Shown: positions 53,148 to 61,481 of the stretch, piece after piece
Numbering within the stretch: position 1 is the stretch's first letter
Layout of the letters: every line of letters starts with the position of its first letter
Assembly: GCA_937872925.1 (NCBI GenBank)
Contig: CALMUT010000149.1
Span: 1 to 64,000, forward strand
Length of the DNA: 64,000 bases
DNA from: an uncultured Myxococcales bacterium
Lineage (GTDB): Bacteria > Myxococcota_A > Polyangia > Polyangiales > Polyangiaceae
Direction of reading: 5' to 3'
Notes under the pieces: model-generated
Seen by the model: the letters and a program-made list of their open reading frames with translations, nothing else
Told to the model about the DNA's origin: nothing
Database searches by the model: none
Translations under genes and position numbers: made by a program

Positions 53148-53781
53148 TCGGGTGCACGCCGTCCGTCGGCCCCCAGTCAGAATCCGGGTGGTAGGCGATG
53201 ACGTTCATGACGTCCGCCGCAGTGCGAAAGGCGTGGAACTCGTGGCTTTCCAGTAGAAAGACGCAGGCGGATTCCAGAGGCTCCTCCCAGGCCGTGCCCG
53301 CCCCGGGCCCGTAGGCAACGCCCCGGCCGCTGGACACCACACCCAGGCGAATGCTGGGGTGGGAGTGCACGCTTTGGGTGATGCCGGCGGGGAAGTGGAG
53401 GTGGTTGAGCACAGGGTCCCCAAGCCGCGGCGGCATCACGAGCACACTATCCGTGCACCCGTCGATGTAGCTCAAGCGACCCGCGCTTTCGATCCGCCCG
53501 GCCGCGGCCATCGCTAAGAAGCCGAGTCGCTCGATCACCACGACGCGTCCGGTTGCGTCGAGCTCCAGGCCGCCGGGTATGCAGAAGAACGCGCCCGCAC
53601 TCGCCTCCAGGTTGAGCCCAGCGCCGCCGACGCGCGCGCGCCCCTCCACCACGAAGCCGTAGTGCGTCGAAGTGGAGCTTTCGAATCGCTTCGCACCCAC
53701 CACAACTTCGAGACGCGACGGATACATCGTCGTCGTCGCGTCCAGTGTTGCGCCTGCCTCCGGATCTCGTATCAGCTTCAT
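53119..53781 (-). CDS. Cupin-family protein
   Basis: A 220-residue protein with two cupin-like halves. The second half keeps the metal-binding histidines in HLHFPAGITQSVHSHPSIRL and the following Gly-rich turn; the final HEFHAFRT and YHPDSDWGPTDGVHP add more histidines. The first half (about 20-95) has the fold but not the ligands. Cupins of this kind are isomerases, dioxygenases or sugar-modifying enzymes. It follows the unknown 246-residue gene by eight bases. Confidence 0.7.
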   Translation of the reverse strand: MKLIRDPEAGATLDATTTMYPSRLEVVVGAKRFESSTSTHYGFVVEGRARVGGAGLNLEASAGAFFCIPGGLELDATGRVVVIERLGFLAMAAAGRIESAGRLSYIDGCTDSVLVMPPRLGDPVLNHLHFPAGITQSVHSHPSIRLGVVSSGRGVAYGPGAGTAWEEPLESACVFLLESHEFHAFRTAADVMNVIAYHPDSDWGPTDGVHPMLNRTYVRG

Positions 53782-53789
53782 GACTCTCT

Positions 53790-54530
53790 CTACCCGAACC
53801 CTGCGTCTTCGGCCTGGTCGCCGATCATCTCATACACCCAGCGCAAGAGCGGCCCAGCCGCCAGCGCGGACAACTCCAGATAGCAGCCTTTCGCCAGCAA
53901 GGAGCGATCCCGTTGTGGAACGTTCTCACCGAACTTCTGTGCTGCACCCCTGCGCAAACTCAAGCGTAGCCGAAAGCCCCAGGACAGGGTCATGCCCAGA
54001 TCGACGATCTCCGCGCCCTCCGGCGGCAGCGCTTGCTGCACTTGATCCGCCAGGCCATAGCCGGCGGCCGATGCGTCGCGTACCAACAAGAACCGCGTCT
54101 CGAAGCCAGAGTTGACCTGGCGCAAGAGTGCGGACCACACGTGGTCGGGATAGCCGACGGTGACCGGGGCGACCTCGATCTTGCGATGGAAACCGTTGAG
54201 CACGAAGGCTTGGCACAGCTCCCGATCCGCGAAGACGAGCGCGCGGGGTACGGAGTACTCCGAAACATCCGCGGGGATCGCCGACAGATCTGCATGCGTT
54301 GGTAGTTGCTCGGGGCGCACCATGCCCGGGATGGGTTGGTGTCTTTCCTCCCACCGCCCCAGTTCGGCGATCAACTCCGAGCGTGCCGAAACAGGATCGC
54401 CTGCAGCGGGCAGCAGCCCGGCTCGCTCGAGCTCGTACAACAGCTGCGCGCGAGTGAAGACAAAGCGCCCACCCTCCGACACGTCATCCACGGCGCGTTC
54501 CATGTCGCTGGCTGCAATGTCGCCAATCAT
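53790..54530 (-). CDS. Unknown protein linked to asparagine-synthetase-like gene
   Basis: A 246-residue soluble protein starting at ATG 54530, overlapping the previous stop (ATGA). It has helix-rich N-terminal and C-terminal parts and a central alpha/beta segment (SVPRALVFADRELCQAF, TRFLLVRDASAAGYGLADQV). No signal peptide, no known motif. The overlap suggests a complex with the synthetase-like enzyme, possibly as substrate carrier or partner. I do not recognise a family. Confidence 0.6.
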   Translation of the reverse strand: MIGDIAASDMERAVDDVSEGGRFVFTRAQLLYELERAGLLPAAGDPVSARSELIAELGRWEERHQPIPGMVRPEQLPTHADLSAIPADVSEYSVPRALVFADRELCQAFVLNGFHRKIEVAPVTVGYPDHVWSALLRQVNSGFETRFLLVRDASAAGYGLADQVQQALPPEGAEIVDLGMTLSWGFRLRLSLRRGAAQKFGENVPQRDRSLLAKGCYLELSALAAGPLLRWVYEMIGDQAEDAGFG

Positions 54531-56290
54531 GTGGGATGCGCTCCGTCCACGTAGACGCGGTGCCACAGCTCCACCGCCAGGATCATCCACAGCAGCTCCC
54601 CAGTGCGATCCCGCCCGATGTGCCCGAGCGGCAGCTCGCCCGCCAGCAGGTTGTCGACGAATGCTTGTTGGAACAAGCCGCGCTCCCGCGCCCGCGCGCT
54701 GCCGAGTATCTCGCGAGCGTAGCGGCGCAGCGGTGTCTTGCGGAACCAGTGATTGAGCGGCACGCCCATGCCGGCCTTCTTCCGATACACCACTGGGTGT
54801 GGCAGCAGATCGTCCACCGCCCGCTTGAACAAGTACTTTTCCACGTCGCCTTTGCGCTTCAGCCCCGCGGGCACCGTGAACGAGTGCTCGGCCAAGCGGC
54901 GGTCGAACAGTGGCGACTGCGCCTCCACGCCGTTGGGCGTCAACATCTTGTCGACCTTCACCAGGATGTTCTGCCCGCCCTTGAGGCGGATGTTCACGTG
55001 CATCAGCCGGTTCAAGTAACTGTCGAAGCGCGACGACTCCAGGGTCTCGCGCACGTGCTCAGTCAGCGCGCTAACGCCACCACTCGACTCCAAAAACTCC
55101 GGTGTATACAGGTCGCCGATGTAGTCGAAAAACTTGTGATACGAGGCCAAGTACGCCGTGGTGCGGTCGTAGTTGCCCAAGTATCCGTACCACTCGCCCA
55201 AGATCATGAACTTGTTCTTGGGGCCGCCAAAGAGCGGGTCGCCGCCTTCGCCATTGAAGACGACGCTGCTGTGCCGCGAGGCTTCCCGCGCAAGCAAGTA
55301 GTTCGGCACCGTGATGCAATCACACAGCGGGTCGTCCAACGCCCACATGATTCGCGGCAGTTCGTCGAGGAACTGCTCCGGATGCACATCAAAGACCTGA
55401 TGCTCGAGCTCATGCTCCACGCTCACCATGGTGGCGTACAGCAGCTCGTTGGGCTGACCATAACCGAAGCTGCAGGACAGACACAGCGGAGGGCGTCCAA
55501 GCTCGGACATGATGGCGACGACGGCGCTGGAATCCACGCCACCGGAAAGAAACGCCGTGACGGGACCTTCAGCGGGCAAGCGACGCTTCACCGCCTCGAA
55601 GAGCAACGTGCGCATTTGCTCGCGCAGCTCGTCTTCGCTCGCATCGGAAATGCGCTCGCTAAGCTCCCAATAGCGAACGACCCGTGGCTCGGTCTCGCCC
55701 GCCCGAAGCTCTAAGCGGCAGCCCGGCTCCAGCTCCTGCACACCCCGAAAGGCCGTGCGCCGACCGGGGATGAACGAATACACCAACAGTCGGCTCAGCG
55801 CGCTTGGATCGGCTTCGACGACGAACGCTGGATGCGCGAGGAACGCTTTGATCTCGCTGGCGAAGAGCAGCGTGCCGGCAATGCTTGGCGCAAAGTACAA
55901 AGGCTTTTCCCCGAGCGGATCGCGGACGACATGCAACGTGTCGTCCACGATGGCCGCGAGACCGAAGGCGCCGTCCAAGCGCTCGAAGATCTCGGATCCG
56001 TGCCTGGCAAGCAGCTCTGCCACCAGCGCGGCGTCGGATGCACCGGCAGGAGCGTCCGAGAGCAGCCCGCGGATCTCGTCGCGGTTGAACAAGTGCCCGT
56101 CCATGACGCAAAGCACCCGGCCGTCTGCGCTGCACGCAACGGCCGATCCCGCTGTGCGCCGTCGCTCGGCCAGCGCAAACGCGCCGCGCGTGTCTCTAGC
56201 CTCGAACTCGCCGCGGTGTTTCAGTCGCGCGGAAAGCTCCTGAATCAACTCAGGCGACGCTGGCCCCGCATGCCCAGCGATGCCGCCCAC
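54527..56290 (-). CDS. Asparagine-synthetase-like ATP-dependent enzyme lacking the glutaminase cysteine
   Basis: A 587-residue homologue of AsnB. The start is GTG 56290, nine bases after GGGAGG; an in-frame TAG one codon upstream rules out a longer N-terminus. The protein starts M-G-G-I where active class II amidotransferases have M-C-G-I, so the nucleophile is absent. The glutamine-binding NGEIYN block is also changed (DGHLFN). The synthetase domain is intact: ATP pyrophosphatase loop SGGVDSS at 249-255, and GEGGDPLFGG later. This is the pattern of beta-lactam synthetase and lasso-peptide cyclase, which adenylate a carboxylate and use an amine instead of glutamine-derived ammonia. Coupled to the next gene by ATGA. 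Confidence 0.85.
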   Translation of the reverse strand: MGGIAGHAGPASPELIQELSARLKHRGEFEARDTRGAFALAERRRTAGSAVACSADGRVLCVMDGHLFNRDEIRGLLSDAPAGASDAALVAELLARHGSEIFERLDGAFGLAAIVDDTLHVVRDPLGEKPLYFAPSIAGTLLFASEIKAFLAHPAFVVEADPSALSRLLVYSFIPGRRTAFRGVQELEPGCRLELRAGETEPRVVRYWELSERISDASEDELREQMRTLLFEAVKRRLPAEGPVTAFLSGGVDSSAVVAIMSELGRPPLCLSCSFGYGQPNELLYATMVSVEHELEHQVFDVHPEQFLDELPRIMWALDDPLCDCITVPNYLLAREASRHSSVVFNGEGGDPLFGGPKNKFMILGEWYGYLGNYDRTTAYLASYHKFFDYIGDLYTPEFLESSGGVSALTEHVRETLESSRFDSYLNRLMHVNIRLKGGQNILVKVDKMLTPNGVEAQSPLFDRRLAEHSFTVPAGLKRKGDVEKYLFKRAVDDLLPHPVVYRKKAGMGVPLNHWFRKTPLRRYAREILGSARARERGLFQQAFVDNLLAGELPLGHIGRDRTGELLWMILAVELWHRVYVDGAHPT

Positions 56291-56293
56291 GGA

Positions 56294-57280
56294 CTAGAAC
56301 CTCCCGCTGACGACCACGTTGGCACCACCCAAGGTCGGGCTGACGAAGGCTTCGGTCTTGGGCGGCGCTTTCTTCTTCGAGCCGCCGAACAAGAGCAACG
56401 CCGCACCGGTGGCGAGGCCCACGCCGCCCACTACCAGACCAACGTTCGCGATCGTGTCGAGCTGTCGCCCGCCGTCGATGTCGTCGCGCTTTTCTTCCGG
56501 GCAAGGTCCACCCTTGCAGTCGTCTTCTAAAGACTTGAAGCGCTGGTCAGCCAAGTAGCCGGCAACACCGAAGGTCGCGAGCCCCGCCGCACCCACACCC
56601 AAAGCAACGTACGCCAGAACCGGTGGTCCGGCGGTGGCGCCGTCGTCGGCGGTAGCGTCCGTGTTCGGCTCGGTGGAAGTGTCCACGGCCGCGGCGCTGC
56701 CTTTCGTGCCCGCCTCCAAGCTGACCGCGACAGTAGACAAGGAGCCGCCCGCGACCTCCAGGGTGCGCGCAAAGTCCTTGTGACCTGGCGCGGACGCATG
56801 CACCTCGACGCTACCCGGCTGCACCGCGACGGGCTCCCCGATGCGTGCGGGCTGCAGTTCCAATGTGCCGAGCCGGACCTGGAGTCCCTCAGGCGGATCC
56901 GCGACGGCGACCACGATACGAGCAACCTTGGACTCCAATGCGGCGCGCTCCGCCGCCGCGGCACTGCGCGTTTCGGCATAGCGCTCGTCTTCTTTGGCTT
57001 TGGCGTCTGCGATGCGGATCGCGGACGAAAACGCCTCGTAGGATTCCGGCAGGCGATCGAGCTTGCGTAGACAGCGCGCCACGTACAGCTGGGCGTTTGG
57101 GCTCTCTGTAGCCTGCGCGAGTTTCTCGAACTTTGGCAGGGCATCTGCGCAGCGATTGGCTTGATACAGCTCCTGCGCCTCTTTGAATACCGTGCGGGCT
57201 TCGCCCGGACTCATTTTCTGAGCCGCCGCCGTGGGCGCAACGACAAGCGCCGCTAGCAGTGCAACAACGCAGACGCGCAT
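56294..57280 (-). CDS. TPR/PEGA-like exported membrane protein
   Basis: A 328-residue protein with a signal peptide (VVALLAALVVAPTAAAQ), a TPR-like helical part (FKEAQELYQANRCADALPKF, then AQLYVARCLRKLDRLPES), a charged coiled segment, a PEGA-like beta domain (about 120-195) and two transmembrane helices near the C-terminus. It begins nine bases after the stop of the kinase gene and ends three bases before the AsnB-like start, in the same frame as that gene with a single TAG between. It may relay the kinase signal or act as scaffold. Confidence 0.68.
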   Translation of the reverse strand: MRVCVVALLAALVVAPTAAAQKMSPGEARTVFKEAQELYQANRCADALPKFEKLAQATESPNAQLYVARCLRKLDRLPESYEAFSSAIRIADAKAKEDERYAETRSAAAAERAALESKVARIVVAVADPPEGLQVRLGTLELQPARIGEPVAVQPGSVEVHASAPGHKDFARTLEVAGGSLSTVAVSLEAGTKGSAAAVDTSTEPNTDATADDGATAGPPVLAYVALGVGAAGLATFGVAGYLADQRFKSLEDDCKGGPCPEEKRDDIDGGRQLDTIANVGLVVGGVGLATGAALLLFGGSKKKAPPKTEAFVSPTLGGANVVVSGRF

Positions 57281-57289
57281 AGCAACCGT

Positions 57290-58876
57290 TTATAGCCGAT
57301 CTGGCTCGAACTCGCCGCCAGACTTGGGCTTCGGCGTTGGCTTCGCGGTTGGCTTCGCGGCTGGCGGCCGTGGAGCTGGGGGCTTGCGCGTCCAGGTTGG
57401 CTTGTTTGCGGCGGTAGTCTGCTTGGTAGTTGCCGGCGCCTCGGTAGCCGCATCCGGAGCGGTGGCCAGTGGCGCGGCGCTATCTTCGGGCGCGACCATT
57501 GGCTCTGCGCTCTCCTCTGGCGTCGGCTCCGTGGTTGGCTCAGGCGCGGGCGACGGCGTCGCGGCGGCCGTAGGCGCTGCGGCGGCGGGCTCCGATAATG
57601 CTGGCTGCCGCCACACGACGGCCCACACCGCAATGGACGCCAAGATGAGCAGGAACAAACCGCCGCCAACCGCCGCGCCAACCCCAATGGCTGAAGTGCG
57701 CCGCGGCGCGGTGGGCGTGGCCACTGGGCCGACCGCACTGGCGCCGGTACCCGTGGAAACGGGCATGGCGTTGATCAGCGATCCAACCCCGCTCGAGACA
57801 TCGCGCGCCACCGTGGGCGCTTGGTCATCCTCGAAGCCCGCGGGGGGCAGCACCGGATCCGAATGTACGCCCGAAGGCGGCTGGGCGGCGTGGGGCGAGC
57901 TGGCGAAGTCCGCGGGGACCGAACCGGCGCCACCGTGCTCTTCGGGCACGATCAACAGCCCGTGTCGACGCAGAGTCTCCTCCACGAAGCGTCCAACCGC
58001 ACGCGGACTCGCCGGATGCACGCCGGATTTTTCAGCGGCCTCCTCCAGCGCGTCGGCAAACGCCGCCGCGGTTTGAAAACGACTGCGGCTGTCACGCAGC
58101 GCCTGAGCGCACACCGCATCAATGGCAGACGGGATGTTCGGATCGACCTGCGCCGGGGTTGCGCGCGGTCCTGCCATCACCGCTGCAACGAGCGCGCCGT
58201 CGCTGGGCGCTTTGAACAGACGCTGCCCAGTGAGCAGCTCCCACAGCACGACGCCAATGGCGTACACGTCGCTGCGCCGGTCCAGCTCTTCGGCACGCAG
58301 TTGCTCCGGCGACATGTACGGCACTTTGCCCTTCACTTGGCTGCCGCGCGTGCTGGAGATCCGCGCCTCGGCGCGAGCCACGCCAAAGTCCGTGATCCGA
58401 CTCACGCCGTCGATCCCCACTAGGATGTTCTGCGGGGACACGTCGCGATGGACCAAACCAAGCGAGCGACCGTCGGAACCGCGTAGCTCGTGGGCCGCGT
58501 GCAAACCGGCAAGGGCGTCCAGGACGATGCGTAGCGTGACCTGCATCGGCAGCCGCACCTTGTCCTTTAGCGACGCCTTCATCAGGATGTTGGCCGCGCT
58601 GCCCTCGATGTATTCCATCACCAGGGCCAGGCCGTCTTGGCTCTGCTGGATGTCAATGGTCGCCACCACGTTGGGATGGCGAATGCCCGCGGCCAGGCGA
58701 GCCTCGTCCAAGAACATGTTGACGAAATCGGGATCCGCCGCGATGTGCGGGTGCATCACCTTGATCGCAACTAGGCGCTGGAATCCACCTGCACCGACGA
58801 CCCGCCCCAGGTGCACAGTGGCCATGCCTCCCGATGCGATCGGGCAGATGAGCTCGTAACGGCCAAATTGCTGCAT
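57290..58876 (-). CDS. Receptor-type Ser/Thr protein kinase
   Basis: A 528-residue protein starting at ATG 58876. Kinase motifs are complete: Gly-loop ASGGMATVHLG, Lys39, HRDVSPQN with Asp145, ITDFGVA with Asp163, YMSPEQ and DVYAIGVVLWELL. A transmembrane helix lies at about 405-430 (GGGLFLLILASIAVWAVVW), then a Pro/Ala/Thr/Lys-rich tail that would be periplasmic. It is first in the eight-gene array, so it probably responds to an outside cue and modifies a product of the array or its regulator. Confidence 0.9.
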   Translation of the reverse strand: MQQFGRYELICPIASGGMATVHLGRVVGAGGFQRLVAIKVMHPHIAADPDFVNMFLDEARLAAGIRHPNVVATIDIQQSQDGLALVMEYIEGSAANILMKASLKDKVRLPMQVTLRIVLDALAGLHAAHELRGSDGRSLGLVHRDVSPQNILVGIDGVSRITDFGVARAEARISSTRGSQVKGKVPYMSPEQLRAEELDRRSDVYAIGVVLWELLTGQRLFKAPSDGALVAAVMAGPRATPAQVDPNIPSAIDAVCAQALRDSRSRFQTAAAFADALEEAAEKSGVHPASPRAVGRFVEETLRRHGLLIVPEEHGGAGSVPADFASSPHAAQPPSGVHSDPVLPPAGFEDDQAPTVARDVSSGVGSLINAMPVSTGTGASAVGPVATPTAPRRTSAIGVGAAVGGGLFLLILASIAVWAVVWRQPALSEPAAAAPTAAATPSPAPEPTTEPTPEESAEPMVAPEDSAAPLATAPDAATEAPATTKQTTAANKPTWTRKPPAPRPPAAKPTAKPTPKPKSGGEFEPDRL

Positions 58877-58987
58877 TGCGCTGCTCGTGGGATCCGCTGA
58901 GAAGGATACACGCTGCGTGTGAAGCGGGCCACGGAACGCCAGAGCAGCGATGACGCAGCGCAGTGTGCTAGGCTCGCCGAACGAGTG

Positions 58988-59875
58988 ATGCTGCGAAGCC
59001 TGCTCTTTGCGCTGCTGGCCGTGGGAATGACGGCCGGGTGCAGCCACGATTGGGACAAGCTCTCACCCGCTGAGGGCGGCGACGCATCCCCAGGCGGCGC
59101 GGGCGCCGGTGGATCCGGGGGCAGCGGTGGCGCTTCAGGCAGTGGTGGCGCCGCGGGCCAGGCTGGGGATTCGGGCACGGGCGGCACGGCGTCCTGTTCC
59201 GATCCGTCGATGATTGCGGTGCCTGGCAGCACGGGCGGCTTCTATTGCGTGGATCGCACGGAAGTGACGAACACCGCCTACGAAGGCTTTCTGGCCGGGA
59301 CGCCGGATCTCACGGGCCAACCGGCAGAATGTGCATGGAACACAGACCTGACGCCATCCGGTGGCTGGCCGCCGGCCGTGGGCACCGGGGATCGACCCGT
59401 GAGCTTCGTGGACTTCTGCGACGCGACGGTGTTTTGCGCCACGGCCGGCAAACGCCTGTGCGGAGCGGTGGGCGGCGGCGCCCTGGGCTTCGGCTCCTTC
59501 GCCGATGCGGCAGCCAGCGAGTGGTACAACGCCTGCAGTGAGAACGGAAAGCGCGCGTACCCCTACGGCCAGACCTATGACGGCACGGCCTGCAACGGCA
59601 CGGACTACGGCGTGACCGGTCCGGTCAAGACGGGCAGCGCGCCCAAATGCGAAGGCGGCTTCAGCGGGCTTCTAGACTTGAGCGGCAACGTATTCGAGTG
59701 GGAAAACTCCTGCGCGGACACGGCCGGTGCTACGGATAAATGCCGCATCCGCGGCGGCGGCTACAACAGCAACAGTGCCAATCTCAAATGCGATGTTGCC
59801 GCGGACGCAGAGCGATCCACGGCGACAGTCACCATCGGATTCCGCTGCTGTGCAGACGCAGTGATTTCCAACTAG
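58988..59875 (+). CDS. Lipoprotein with formylglycine-generating-enzyme-like (SUMF1) domain
   Basis: A 295-residue protein; ATG 58988 follows a GTG in frame. The lipobox is TAGC and a Gly/Ser linker leads to the domain at about 75. FGE-sulfatase features are FYCVDRTEVTNTAYEGFLAG, ATAGKRLCG, ASEWYNACS, LLDLSGNVFEWENSC, RGGGY and GFRCC. These are typical of secreted SUMF1-fold proteins that bind or modify proteins; whether it is a true formylglycine-generating enzyme is unclear. It is divergent from the kinase array. Confidence 0.85.
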   Translation: MLRSLLFALLAVGMTAGCSHDWDKLSPAEGGDASPGGAGAGGSGGSGGASGSGGAAGQAGDSGTGGTASCSDPSMIAVPGSTGGFYCVDRTEVTNTAYEGFLAGTPDLTGQPAECAWNTDLTPSGGWPPAVGTGDRPVSFVDFCDATVFCATAGKRLCGAVGGGALGFGSFADAAASEWYNACSENGKRAYPYGQTYDGTACNGTDYGVTGPVKTGSAPKCEGGFSGLLDLSGNVFEWENSCADTAGATDKCRIRGGGYNSNSANLKCDVAADAERSTATVTIGFRCCADAVISN

Positions 59876-59882
59876 AGGCTTC

Positions 59883-60938
59883 ATGTTCCGACCCAGCGCT
59901 TGTCTTTTTGCCTTGGCCACTCTGAGCTTGCCCGCGACGGCTTTTGGCCTAGCCCAGAGCAAACACAAATCCCTGAGCTACCAAGCCTGCCGCTCCGCGG
60001 GCCTTCCCATGGACTTCTGCGACGAGGTGGGCGCCGCGGCATACAACGTGGACCGCCACGAATGGGACGACTTGGCCGCCCATGCACAGCCTGAGGTGGG
60101 GCAGAGCCACTGCGAAGCTGCTTTGGCGGTGACTGGCCGGGTGCACACCTTGGCCGGAGAGCTGCGCACATTGCTGACAGCGCCTGGCGCGACGCAGACG
60201 CGGGAATCCATCGAAGACATCGCCAAAGCCTTCGGGCGTACGCTCCACACGCTTCAGGACAACTGCGCGCACAGCGGCGTGCCCAACGCGCAGCACGCTT
60301 GGCTCTCGCTGTCCGACTCCTGCCTCGACACGGAGTCGAGCCCCGACGTGCAGCCCGCCGCCGTCGAGTGCGCCACCGCGCAGACGACCCTCGCCGTGAA
60401 CGCTTTCGTGAGCGCGTACGAAGGTGCCTCGCTGAAGCCCAGCTCCTTCAAGATGTACAAGGAAGACAACGAGCAGATCGCACTCTTCTGGCCACCGCGC
60501 GGTGGCGTGTGTGACTTCTTGAAGAGCGCGGATACTTGGAACGGGCAGGACTACCGCTGGAACAACGACATCGTCGTACCGGCACTCGAAACGCAGTTCT
60601 ACACCAACCTCGTGGTCGACCCGGCCGCGCCGGCAGCGGATCTCTGCGCTGGAAATCCCGACGCCATCGTCACCGCAGCGGCCCCGGCAGTGGACGTGAG
60701 CCAGAAGATCGAATGGTGCACCTCGATCAAGCTGTACTGCGCCGGCAAAGCCGACGGCACCGAAGCGTCCCCACCCTGGGACCCCGAGGCGCCCAGTACG
60801 CCGCCTACGACGGCGCAGGGCGGCGGCGAGAGCGGCGGTTGCAACCTTCCCAAGCACTCGTCTTCCAACTGGCCCAGTCTGCTTTTGGGCGCACTCGGCA
60901 TGAGCATCGGGTGGCGGCGACGGCGACGGCAGCGCTAA
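59883..60938 (+). CDS. Exported protein with MYXO-CTERM-like tail
   Basis: A 351-residue protein, with a signal peptide (ACLFALATLSLPATAFG). The middle contains LHTLQDNCAHSGVPNAQH, a His/Asp/Asn pattern seen in zinc-dependent phospholipase-C-like folds, but the rest of that family is not evident. The end is GGCNLP, a hydrophobic helix (WPSLLLGALGMSIGW) and RRRRRQR, which fits MYXO-CTERM sorting. It follows the SUMF1-like gene by seven bases; the two are likely an operon for surface proteins. Confidence 0.65.
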   Translation: MFRPSACLFALATLSLPATAFGLAQSKHKSLSYQACRSAGLPMDFCDEVGAAAYNVDRHEWDDLAAHAQPEVGQSHCEAALAVTGRVHTLAGELRTLLTAPGATQTRESIEDIAKAFGRTLHTLQDNCAHSGVPNAQHAWLSLSDSCLDTESSPDVQPAAVECATAQTTLAVNAFVSAYEGASLKPSSFKMYKEDNEQIALFWPPRGGVCDFLKSADTWNGQDYRWNNDIVVPALETQFYTNLVVDPAAPAADLCAGNPDAIVTAAAPAVDVSQKIEWCTSIKLYCAGKADGTEASPPWDPEAPSTPPTTAQGGGESGGCNLPKHSSSNWPSLLLGALGMSIGWRRRRRQR

Positions 60939-60966
60939 CCACGGCGCGACGCGCCCAAGGAAATTC

Positions 60967-61386
60967 ATGACAGCCCAACAACTTTTTGCAGTCTTCGGCA
61001 CGGTCGTCGCGTTGCACTGCGTGGTGATGGCCGGTTTGACCGGCACGCTGCGCGTCATGCGCAAACAGTGGATCAATCCCGAAGACGCCAAGATGAACAA
61101 GGGCGAGCAGGTGGAGCAAGACCACCCCGACGTCGCCCGCGCCAAGCGCGCGCACTACAACTTGTTAGAAAACGCCGTGCCGTTCTTTCTCGTCGGCTAC
61201 CTCTACGCCGCCGTCGCGCCCAACGCGACCGCCGCACTGGTCTACTACGCGACCTTCGCCGGCACGCGCATCCTGCACAGCGTGTTTTACCTCTGGGGTC
61301 GCCAGCCGTTTCGCACGGCGATGTTCGCCATCGGCGTGATGTGCATCGTCGGCATGGCCACACAAGTCATCCGCACGGCGGTGTGA
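60967..61386 (+). CDS. MAPEG-family membrane protein
   Basis: A 139-residue protein with four transmembrane spans. The family core is RAKRAHYNLLENAVPFFLVGYLY, here seen as RAHYNLLENAVPFF, the glutathione-binding Glu/Asn/Arg stretch of microsomal glutathione transferases and prostaglandin-E-synthase-like proteins. Two more family-like segments are FAGTRILHSVFYL and the last helix. It may conjugate glutathione or act on lipid peroxides in the membrane. Confidence 0.8.
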   Translation: MTAQQLFAVFGTVVALHCVVMAGLTGTLRVMRKQWINPEDAKMNKGEQVEQDHPDVARAKRAHYNLLENAVPFFLVGYLYAAVAPNATAALVYYATFAGTRILHSVFYLWGRQPFRTAMFAIGVMCIVGMATQVIRTAV

Positions 61387-61481
61387 GCGGTGTGAGCGGG
61401 CGCAGGCGGGCGCAGGCGGGCCCTGGGGCAGCTCGCGCAGGAAGATCCGGGGTTGCGCCCACGCTATCCTTCTATCTGCCA

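Noticed and set aside
61383-61421. Short tandem copies after the MAPEG gene
   Set aside because: The GC-rich units are only partly repeated (about two copies each) and have no evident role; simple slippage is enough.
61068-61481. Extension of the Uma2 gene upstream over the MAPEG gene
   Set aside because: The extra residues are Arg-rich and out of frame with the MAPEG gene; the family start fits ATG 61482.
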